Shown: positions 49,274 through 56,744 of the stretch, piece by piece | Layout: every line of letters starts with the position of its first letter | Position numbering within the stretch: the stretch's first letter is position 1 | Assembly: GCA_003223215.1 (NCBI GenBank) | Contig: QHYH01000088.1 | Location: forward strand, 47,803 to 111,802 | Origin: Acidobacteriota bacterium | GTDB taxonomy: Bacteria; Acidobacteriota; Terriglobia; Acidiferrales; UBA7541 | Direction of reading: 5' to 3' | DNA length: 64,000 nucleotides | The notes under the pieces: generated by a model | Database searches by the model: none | Told to the model about the DNA's origin: nothing | Seen by the model: only the letters and a program-made list of their open reading frames with translations | Position numbers and translations under genes: made by a program

Positions 49274-51250
49274 TCAGGCGGGACTTGCCGGATGGGCCGC
49301 TTTCTCCCTGCTGTTTGCGTCCAGAAACCGGGCCACGTCCGTCAATTCGTGCGTCACGCGGTAGCGCGGCAGCGACTCCAGAAAAATCTTACCATAGGGC
49401 ATGCGCTGGATGCGGGTATCGAGCAGCGCCAGCACGCCACGATCGGTTTTTGTCCGAATCAGCCGCCCGAATCCTTGTTTCAGAGACAGCACCGCCTGTG
49501 GCACTTGAAATTCCGCAAACGCGTTGCGTCCCTCATCCTGCAAAGCTTCGACTCGGGCGGCCACGACCGGATCGCTCGGCACCGCAAACGGCAGCCGGTC
49601 CACGATGACGCACGACAGCTGCTCGCCCGGCACGTCCACGCCTTGCCAGAAGCTGGCCGTGGCAAACAGTACCGCCCCTTCTGTGTTTTTGAACCGCTCG
49701 AGCAGCACCGAGCGCGGCGCGGTTCCCTGCAAGAGCACCGGAAAGGACACGCGCGAACGTACCCGTTCGTACAGATCGTTCATCTGCGCATAACTGGTGA
49801 ACAGGCAAAACGCCCGGCCCTGGCTGTGCTCCAACAATTGGACGATTTCATCAGCGGCTTTTGCGGCAAACCCAGGGTCACGCACATCCGGCATTTTCCG
49901 CGGCAAATACAGCAACGCCTGGCTCGGATAATCGAATTCCGGTGGCAGCTTGCGTTCCTTGGCCTGATCGAGTCCAAGCCGCTGCCGGATGTAGTCGAAG
50001 CGCCCGCCTACCGTCAGCGTCGCCGAAGTGAGAATTACGGTGTCGAACTGTTCGAACAGCCGCTCGCGCAGAGTCTGGCTCACGTCAATGGGCGTTGCCG
50101 TCAGGAAAACTCCTTTATTCCTGCGTTCGTACCAATACACGAAATTCTTCTCATTGGATTCGAACAAAAACATGAGTTCCTGCCGCAGCTCGAAGCTGCG
50201 CCGCGCCAGCCGCGCGAGCTCTTCCGGTTTGCCGGTTTGCGCGGCCATTTCGGTTTCCAGGCTCTTCAGGGAAGAGAGTAGCGCATCGTACGCTTCGCGG
50301 TGCTGCTCAAGGAATGCTTCGCGCTCCTGCCGCGAGAACGGGAACCTGCCCTCGCGGGGCGGAAACTGTTCGAAAAACGTGCGGCTGCGCTCGCGAATGC
50401 GCTGCGTTTTTCGCAGCAACGAAGGGGCGAGGAAATGCAGCAGCCGCAGCGTCTGGTCCGTGTCTCGCGCTAGTTCCTCGAAGCGGAAGTTCGAAACTTG
50501 CCGCGCAAAATAGTCGCTGGCTACATCCTCCATCTCATGCGCTTCATCGAAGACCACGGCCGAATATTCCGGCAAGATGCTGCCGAAGTCGTCCTGCTTC
50601 AGCGCCAGATCCGCGAAGAAGAGGTGATGGTTCACGATAATCAGGTCGGCTTCCTTCGCCCGCTGGTGCATTCCCGTCACAAAGCACGGGTTGAACGACG
50701 GGCATTTCTGCCCCGTGCAAGTGTCGCGCCGTGCGTCCAGGCGTCCCCACAATTCCGAATCATCCGGCAAGAACGTCAGCTCCGTGCGATCGCCCGTCTC
50801 CGTCAGCTTGGCCCAATCCTTGATCTGCCGAAAATCATCCATTTCCTGGATGCCCTTAAGCAGCGGCTGGTCCTGCATCTGGTTCAGCTTCGAAATGCAC
50901 AGAAAATTCGACCGCCCCTTCATCAGTGCGGCTTTCAAGTTCGGCGCAAAATGTTTCTGCAAAAACGGAATATCTTTTTGGAACAGCTGCTCCTGCAACG
51001 ATTTCGTTGCCGTGGAGATCACCACACGACGTCCGCTCGAGATCGCCGGAATCAGGTAGGCGAGCGTCTTGCCCGTCCCGGTGCCGGCCTCCACGACCGC
51101 GTGATGATGCGTTTCGAACGCATCGTGGACGACTTCCGCCATCTCCAGTTGTCCGGCGCGGTATTCGTAGTCGGAGCTTACGACGGAGCGGTCGAAGCCA
51201 CCCTTCATGCATTTCTCGAGGAATCCGCCGGGGCCAAACACCTCTTTCAT
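49274..51250 (-). CDS. DinG/XPD-family ATP-dependent DNA helicase
   Basis: 658 residues from ATG 51250 (Met-Lys-Glu-Val-Phe-Gly-Pro-Gly-Gly), the family-typical beginning. The frame stays open to 51604, but that extension has no similarity and no ribosome site is clear for either. Walker A is Glu-Ala-Gly-Thr-Gly-Thr-Gly-Lys61-Thr. Four cysteines that fit an Fe-S cluster are Cys118, Cys178, Cys183 and Cys189. The DEAH box is at 235-238. Motif VI lies in Gln-Gly-Phe-Gly-Arg-Leu-Ile-Arg. It unwinds DNA 5' to 3', often D-loops or R-loops. Its stop is 51 bases before queD, so it may lead the queuosine operon. Confidence 0.9.
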   Translation of the reverse strand: MKEVFGPGGFLEKCMKGGFDRSVVSSDYEYRAGQLEMAEVVHDAFETHHHAVVEAGTGTGKTLAYLIPAISSGRRVVISTATKSLQEQLFQKDIPFLQKHFAPNLKAALMKGRSNFLCISKLNQMQDQPLLKGIQEMDDFRQIKDWAKLTETGDRTELTFLPDDSELWGRLDARRDTCTGQKCPSFNPCFVTGMHQRAKEADLIIVNHHLFFADLALKQDDFGSILPEYSAVVFDEAHEMEDVASDYFARQVSNFRFEELARDTDQTLRLLHFLAPSLLRKTQRIRERSRTFFEQFPPREGRFPFSRQEREAFLEQHREAYDALLSSLKSLETEMAAQTGKPEELARLARRSFELRQELMFLFESNEKNFVYWYERRNKGVFLTATPIDVSQTLRERLFEQFDTVILTSATLTVGGRFDYIRQRLGLDQAKERKLPPEFDYPSQALLYLPRKMPDVRDPGFAAKAADEIVQLLEHSQGRAFCLFTSYAQMNDLYERVRSRVSFPVLLQGTAPRSVLLERFKNTEGAVLFATASFWQGVDVPGEQLSCVIVDRLPFAVPSDPVVAARVEALQDEGRNAFAEFQVPQAVLSLKQGFGRLIRTKTDRGVLALLDTRIQRMPYGKIFLESLPRYRVTHELTDVARFLDANSREKAAHPASPA

Positions 51251-51723
51251 CGATGTCTTGGCGGTCTCGCCCCGAGTGCCGTTGTTGGTGTTCTCGGACT
51301 CTCTCGCGCGCACATTCAGGTCGTCTTCGAGCGGGACATATTTCCTGTCGGCGGCTTTCGCCGTCGGCCTTGCCCATTCCCCCGCCGCGGCCCTACTCGA
51401 ATTGGTCGTGTTCTTTCTCAGGATTTCGCCTTTGCTCCAGGCAACCCGCCGAGGAGACCAGCTACGATAGCATACCCGCAAGCCTGGCTTTACCAGATGC
51501 GCCGTAAGGCCCGTAAGGCTCCGTTCTTGAAGAAAGGGATATGAGGCGCAATTCTCCGGCGCGCTACCTTCAACGGGCGACATGCGGCGGGAAGGCAAAT
51601 GCAAACTACGCGGTGGGGTGCTCCATGAATCGCCGGAAGGCTTTTTTCTTTCTTATTTTCCCGTGCCGCCCTAGCCCCGGCCTCCTCGAGCGGCATGCCA
51701 CAGCCAAAAACAGAAAGCTGGCT
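51251..51723. other. region between the anti-sigma/bactofilin gene and the helicase
   Basis: About 470 bases. The half next to the helicase may contain its true 5' end if an upstream non-ATG start is used. The other half holds a T-rich run after a weak stem (51632-51660). No gene was recognised. Confidence 0.35.
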
Positions 51724-53409
51724 TCACGCCGGCAGCGGCCCGCCGACGGTTGTAGTTGGCGGCAAGGGCTGCGCGCCGGGAGGAATCATCACGCCGGTGG
51801 CAGGCACGGGCTGGAACCGGCGGAAAATCGCCAGCGAGATGGCCCCGATGCCCCACAGAATGGCTACAAACTTCACCCAGCCTCCCACATCCGGAATGGT
51901 GGTGCACACACGCACGATCACCACCCCCACGGCCATCCGTCCGACGGTCGGCCATAACTCGCCGGTGCGGCCCATCAGCCATTGCCCCACAACGGTTCCC
52001 ACGATGATTTGGGCGAAGTACAAGGCTGCATACCACACAAACAGCGTGGAGATGCCGATGAACAATCCCACAACGGTGATGCACGCAATGCACGCAGCGA
52101 TGGGCACGCCAAACAGCACCAGCACGCCGAGCCCTGCAGAGGCGCCATATTGCTCCGCGGATTTCACCGCCTCTTGCGAAAACTTCGGCATCAGCGAGTA
52201 GAGCACCAGGCCATACAGGATGAACCCTGCCATCCAGATGACCTGCCAGACGTAGTAGTGCGGGTTCGCATAATTCGGGCCGCGCGTATGTTTCACGAAG
52301 TGGACGGGCGAGGCCAGCTTGGCCTGCGAGGAGACTTGAGGTTGCTTTTCTCCCTCGAAATCCACGGGCCCCCTGATGTCCGCTGAGGAATCAATGTTCA
52401 GTTCGCCGCCGCGGATCTTCACCGACCCGCCAATATCCCCCGAAATGTTCGACTGACCGGCAAAAGCCAGAAGGTCGCGCGCGACGTGGCCATCGAGCGA
52501 CAATCGCCCCGATCCCGTGGTGACGCTTCCTGCGATGACCGCGTCGTGATCAATGTTTACGTCGCCCCCAAAGGTCATCACGTTGCGCCCCACTTTGCCC
52601 TTGAGCGTAATGTTCCCCGCATAGCCGCGAATGCTTCCCTCCACTTGGCCGGTCATCCGGACTTGCCCCGACGCCGAAAGCATGTCTCCCATAACATGGC
52701 CCGATACTTCCACGTCTCCGCCGGCAACCACCAAATCGCCTTCGATCGTGCCGGCGATGCGGATTTGCCCGCCTGCGACGTACAGGTCGCTGTGAACGAC
52801 CTCGTCCTTCACGATCGTGATGCGGTCGCCCTTGCGGAATTCCGTGGCGGAAGCCGGCGCCGGCGCGAGCAGCGCCGCGCACAAACTCGCAAATACCAGG
52901 GCGAGCGCCGACCCGCGGCGGATCCGCCGCCTCAGGAACATCACGCCCAAGCCGCCCAGCGTCGCTACCGCCAAAATCTCGAGAACTGTGATCATGGATT
53001 GCCATCCTTTCCAGAAAGGACTCTGGAAAATCAGCAGGCCCAGCAGATTCGTTCCGCTAAAGCCGGCCTCCTGCAATTGGGCCTGCCAGGGTTCGATGTA
53101 TTGCGTATAGAGCGCATACACGCCGGTTGCCGCCAATCCAAATGCCAGTCCCCAGATCCACTGCATGGAGCGCTCCGCGGCTTGCTGGAATTGCGCCAGC
53201 CGCGACGGCAGCGGTTCGTTGTCTTCGAACATCGCCCGGGTCAGCAGCCGCGATTCGCGCTCGAGCGCACGCAGCAGCGTGCGGCAGTTCTCGCACTCTT
53301 GCGTGTGCAGGGAAACTTCCAGCCCGCGCGCGCGGTCCAACTGCCGCTCGAGGTACAGCAGGCAGGTCATCTCATCCAGATGCTTCATCTTTTCTTCGGT
53401 TTCGCTCAT
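51724..53409 (-). CDS. zinc anti-sigma factor fused to a bactofilin-like beta-solenoid membrane protein
   Basis: 561 residues. N-terminal ZAS-like zinc finger with His10, Cys16, His35-x3-Cys39-x2-Cys42. Membrane helices at about 83-101, 140-158 and 168-187. Residues about 190-355 are a beta-solenoid of the polymer-forming (bactofilin/DUF583) kind, with repeated Gly-Asp-Leu-Val-Val-Ala-Gly-Gly-Asp-Val-type steps about every 17-20 residues. Four more helices follow (about 388-405, 423-450, 452-475, 485-530), then a Pro-rich tail. The start overlaps the ECF sigma gene by ATGA. The solenoid, lying between membrane segments, would face the periplasm and could sense or scaffold the wall. A fusion of regulator and scaffold is unusual but consistent across one open frame. 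Confidence 0.82.
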   Translation of the reverse strand: MSETEEKMKHLDEMTCLLYLERQLDRARGLEVSLHTQECENCRTLLRALERESRLLTRAMFEDNEPLPSRLAQFQQAAERSMQWIWGLAFGLAATGVYALYTQYIEPWQAQLQEAGFSGTNLLGLLIFQSPFWKGWQSMITVLEILAVATLGGLGVMFLRRRIRRGSALALVFASLCAALLAPAPASATEFRKGDRITIVKDEVVHSDLYVAGGQIRIAGTIEGDLVVAGGDVEVSGHVMGDMLSASGQVRMTGQVEGSIRGYAGNITLKGKVGRNVMTFGGDVNIDHDAVIAGSVTTGSGRLSLDGHVARDLLAFAGQSNISGDIGGSVKIRGGELNIDSSADIRGPVDFEGEKQPQVSSQAKLASPVHFVKHTRGPNYANPHYYVWQVIWMAGFILYGLVLYSLMPKFSQEAVKSAEQYGASAGLGVLVLFGVPIAACIACITVVGLFIGISTLFVWYAALYFAQIIVGTVVGQWLMGRTGELWPTVGRMAVGVVIVRVCTTIPDVGGWVKFVAILWGIGAISLAIFRRFQPVPATGVMIPPGAQPLPPTTTVGGPLPA

Positions 53410-54014
53410 GAAGCCCCTCCTGCCGCTACCGCCGTGTTGCCTTCCAGCGCTTGCCGCAGTTCATGCCGCGCGCGAAGCAACACCACGCCCACAAAGGCGC
53501 GGCGCACTCCCAGCGCGTCGGCAATTTCGTCGTAACTCATGTCCGAGTAATAGCGCATCACCAGCGCCATGCGCGCCCGCGCGCCCATTTTTTCGAGCGC
53601 CTTCCGCACTTCCTCGCCCGAGCGCTGCTCGATCAGTTTTTCGAGTTGGCTTGGTTCGGGATGCTCGAGCGGCACGCTTTCCACGTCTTCGGTTTCTTTG
53701 TCCTGGCGAATTTTCCGCCGCCGCAATATGTCCCAGCAGTGATTCGCGGCCACCTTGTACAGCCACGCGGAGAACGACCGCGTTGTATCATACTGGCTGA
53801 GCTTGTTTTTTAGTTTCATGAAGATTTCCATGGTGGCGTCTTCCGCGTCTTCGCGGGTCGGCATGGCCCGCCTACAGAAACGGAAGATCGCAGGAGCATA
53901 TTCCCGGTAAAGCTGGCCCCAAGCCTCCGCGTCGCCCGCCCTGGCACGGGCAATCGCCTCGGTCGGCTCGCTTATTCCCGGCGCGCTCATCCGGCCTGGT
54001 CTCTGCGTTTCCAT
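53406..54014 (-). CDS. ECF-type RNA polymerase sigma factor
   Basis: 202 residues. Region 2 at about 25-100 (Glu-Asp-Ala-Glu-Asp-Ala-Thr-Met-Glu-Ile-Phe; Phe-Ser-Ala-Trp-Leu-Tyr-Lys-Val-Ala-Ala-Asn). Region 4 at about 135-190 (Ala-Arg-Met-Ala-Leu-Val-Met-Arg-Tyr-Tyr-Ser, then Ser-Tyr-Asp-Glu-Ile-Ala-Asp-Ala-Leu). It overlaps the downstream anti-sigma/bactofilin gene, so the pair forms a second envelope-sensing unit. Confidence 0.91.
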   Translation of the reverse strand: METQRPGRMSAPGISEPTEAIARARAGDAEAWGQLYREYAPAIFRFCRRAMPTREDAEDATMEIFMKLKNKLSQYDTTRSFSAWLYKVAANHCWDILRRRKIRQDKETEDVESVPLEHPEPSQLEKLIEQRSGEEVRKALEKMGARARMALVMRYYSDMSYDEIADALGVRRAFVGVVLLRARHELRQALEGNTAVAAGGAS

Positions 54015-54626
54015 AGTCTAGTACGCACAAAAGCTTGCAAATATTACACGTTCGAATGCCCAGCGATTCTTGTCTTGCATTCTAACCCATTCATTTCGAT
54101 GTATTTATGGCCTCATTCCCGGCCGTCTTTGCCCTTCGGAGCAATATTGCTGGCCGCGCTTACCGTTTCCTGCCTTTTGCGCCCCTGGTCCTGGTCCTGT
54201 TCCTGGTTCGTCATTCTCAAGCGGGGCAAGAGCCGTTGCGCCTTCCATGCGCAAGGAAATCCCTCTTGAAGCGACGACTTCCTCGTTTCCGCTCTCGGCC
54301 TTTTCGCGCTACCTGCGGCTTTGCTTGCCAAGGACTCTACCAGAAATGCCCCGCAATTCTATCCGCCAGCCTTCGCTAAATTCGCACACCCCATGGCGTG
54401 ACATAGCCTTGTGCGGGATTCGGAGTCCTCTGCGGTTGCGATGCAACCAGCCGAAGGAGGGCGAGCCGGTTTGCTCTTGCTCGACGAACGGCTGGGGCGT
54501 TCGAAGCCAGACCCCCTCGGCTTGGGTTCGACCGCAACGCCTGGCGTACGGTTAGCCTTCCTCGAGCGTGTCGGCGAATGGCACAGGAAACGCGCGCAGC
54601 ATTCCCTTGCGACATTCCGGCGCTCC
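54015..54626. other. 612-base stretch without a convincing gene
   Basis: Open frames exist on both strands but have implausible composition and no ribosome sites. A short perfect hairpin GGTTGC-gat-GCAACC lies at 54434-54448. The part around 54113-54331 has the look of dispersed repeat DNA that yields spurious short frames. No tRNA fold was found. Confidence 0.4.
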
Positions 54627-56333
54627 CTACACTGCCGGAAGCTCGATGGTCACGGCGGCGCCGTGCGGGTACAGGTTTTGCGCGTAGATGTTGCCGTTAT
54701 GCTCTCTGACAGTGCCGTAGCACATGCTCAAGCCCAGTCCCGTGCCTTGACCAATGGGCTTGGTGGTGTAGAAAGGATCGAACACGCGGTCGAGGTCGCG
54801 GAATCCGGGCCCGGTGTCGCGGAAGCGCAGCACAATTTTCTTGGCCTCCAGGCTCCCTTCGACCACGACTTTCTTTTCCGCCGCTTGCTCCACCGCTTGC
54901 GCAGCGTTGGTGAAGAGATTCACGAAAACCATCTTGAACTGCCCTTCGTTGATGGCAATCCGCGGCAAGTTCGCGGCCAAGTTCAATTCAAAATGGATTC
55001 CCGCGCTTTTCCATTGGTACTCGCAGAGCATCAGCGAATCGCGCAGGACGGTCGAGATGTCCAGCGGCTTTCGCCCGTTTTGCAGCGGCCGCGCAAAGCT
55101 GATCAGGTTGTCGATAATTCTCTTCATGCGGCGCGCTTCGCTTCCCAGCCGTTCCAGTTTTTGCCGCGCGTCGGCTTCCTTGGCTTGTTCCTTCAGTAGG
55201 TCGGAGTAGCCCACGACCGCGGTCAGCGGATTGTTGAGTTCGTGGGCCACTCCGGAGACGAGCTGGCCGATTCCCGCCAACCGTTCCTGCTGCACCAACT
55301 GGCTCTGCGCAAGTTGCAGCCGCTCCAGATTCTGTTTCGATTCGCCGAGCAACCTCGTCATTTCCTGCGCCAGCAGCATTTGCCGCAGGAAGACGCACAC
55401 TGCCACCAGCATGATGCCAATCAGCGTCACCGTGACGCGAAACGGCCGCAACCCGCTTGCCTCCGGCAGCCGGAGCAGCACCCAAAGCCCGATGAGGGGA
55501 AGCGACAGCACCGCCAGAACCGCCAGGAAACCGGACAAATCCGCGGCGCGCTGCTTCTCGGTTCCCGCTAGCTTTTCCGAGCTCACGTGGCGCGCGCGCA
55601 CGGCAATCAGGATGAGCCAGCAGATGGTCGCATAATCCGGCACGTCGTAGATGCTTCCGCTGTAATACTCATTGCGGTTCAGCGCCGCGTTCAACCACTG
55701 ATAGGAAAGCAGGTACAGCGCGCTCACCCCAAACAGGTGCCAATAGATCTTGCGCCACGCGCCTTCCGCCACCAGCGCCATGCCCCCCAGCACGGACATC
55801 AGCACCGCGAACTCCACGACGAACAGTGAAAAATAGTACGTGTTGTACACCGCCTGATCCATGACGATGTATTCGTTGGGGTATACCAAAAACATGTAAA
55901 GGTAGACCCACCAGAGAAGAAGAATCAGGAAGTTCAGCGTGCTCAAAAGGAATTTCTGCTCGCGCTGCCGCGATCCCGGCCGCATTGCCGCCGCGGCCAT
56001 CATCGGCACAGGTTGCAGGAACAGCGGTATATCCGCCCAGAACGGATTTGGCGGTTCGCGGCCGGTGATCACTTCGTAGTACAGCCAGGCGGCGAAGTTC
56101 GTCCCCACCAGCGCCGCGCCAAAGGCCATCAGGAACCAGAACCAGCGCGTGCGCCCCCGGTTACCGAACCCCGCCCACAGCAACACCACAACGGCGATGA
56201 GCCACAAGCCCGCCCCGCTCGTGTCGGAGAACGCCGTAAGGGCCGCTCCCGGCTTGGCGAACAGAGAAATGACGGTGTACACCAGCAGGAAACCCGCAAC
56301 GGTGCCTACTTCCCATCGCGTCGGTCTTCTCAT
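54627..56333 (-). CDS. membrane-bound sensor histidine kinase (NtrB/PAS-less type)
   Basis: 568 residues. The N-terminal 320 residues hold seven to nine membrane helices (for example 11-26, 43-56, 64-84, 129-150, 165-190, 200-214, 236-247, 266-288, 300-320). A linker coiled coil follows (about 322-350). The HisKA site is His364 in Gly-Val-Ala-His-Glu-Leu-Asn-Asn-Pro-Leu. The ATPase has an N-box Asn-Leu-Phe-Thr-Asn-Ala-Ala-Gln-Ala, Asp-Thr-Gly-Pro-Gly-Phe, and Gly-Gln-Gly-Thr-Gly-Leu-Gly-Leu. No response regulator is adjacent, so it is an orphan kinase. The membrane part may itself be the sensor. Confidence 0.93.
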   Translation of the reverse strand: MRRPTRWEVGTVAGFLLVYTVISLFAKPGAALTAFSDTSGAGLWLIAVVVLLWAGFGNRGRTRWFWFLMAFGAALVGTNFAAWLYYEVITGREPPNPFWADIPLFLQPVPMMAAAAMRPGSRQREQKFLLSTLNFLILLLWWVYLYMFLVYPNEYIVMDQAVYNTYYFSLFVVEFAVLMSVLGGMALVAEGAWRKIYWHLFGVSALYLLSYQWLNAALNRNEYYSGSIYDVPDYATICWLILIAVRARHVSSEKLAGTEKQRAADLSGFLAVLAVLSLPLIGLWVLLRLPEASGLRPFRVTVTLIGIMLVAVCVFLRQMLLAQEMTRLLGESKQNLERLQLAQSQLVQQERLAGIGQLVSGVAHELNNPLTAVVGYSDLLKEQAKEADARQKLERLGSEARRMKRIIDNLISFARPLQNGRKPLDISTVLRDSLMLCEYQWKSAGIHFELNLAANLPRIAINEGQFKMVFVNLFTNAAQAVEQAAEKKVVVEGSLEAKKIVLRFRDTGPGFRDLDRVFDPFYTTKPIGQGTGLGLSMCYGTVREHNGNIYAQNLYPHGAAVTIELPAV

Positions 56334-56645
56334 GCTGTTCTATCTGACTCCCCGGGGACCGTCGAACGCGCTTTCTGCTTCCGCAACGGACGATTGCAGT
56401 GAGGCGTCACCACACGAGCTCTTATCCCCAAGTTTATCGAGGAAATACGTTAGTCAACCTGACCCTCCCGGAAATTTGTTGTGATGGTAACCGCCATCGG
56501 AATTGGCCGCTCACGTTCAACGGTCTTTTCGAAACGGCGGAGCGGAGCAGATTCAGATTCTTGACCGCTTTGTTTCTCTCCTGTTATCGTGGAGGGTTAA
56601 TGTGGGCTCCGTGTAGCTACTGAGCTCGAGCGCCTGGCTACACAG
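56334..56645. other. intergenic region upstream of uvrA, first part
   Basis: About 310 bases between divergent genes. I see no convincing promoter or LexA-type box and no gene. Confidence 0.35.
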
Positions 56646-56720
56646 GCAGGCCGTGCCTGCGGCAGGCAAGCTCCTCCCGGGAGGGAGCGCTTTCGCTCCA
56701 GATCGAAGGCTCTTGCCTTC
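56646..56720. repeat. cluster of four hairpins upstream of uvrA
   Basis: Four inverted repeats in 75 bases. GCAGGC-cgt-GCCTGC lies at 56646-56660, CCTCCC/GGGAGG around 56673-56684, GAGCG-cttt-CGCTC at 56685-56698, and GAAGGC-tctt-GCCTTC at 56705-56720. The last ends 24 bases before the uvrA ATG. It may be a structured leader or a small dispersed repeat. Confidence 0.5.
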
Positions 56721-56744
56721 CATCGCGGCGAACCACGAACTCAT

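Noticed and set aside
49100..49300. preQ1 riboswitch near the queuosine genes
   Set aside because: The gap before queD is only 51 bases and contains no recognisable preQ1 aptamer pattern.
54376..54615. Short minus-strand open frame in the 54.0-54.6 kb gap
   Set aside because: Arg/Ala/Pro-rich low-complexity product with no ribosome site; more likely repeat DNA than a gene.
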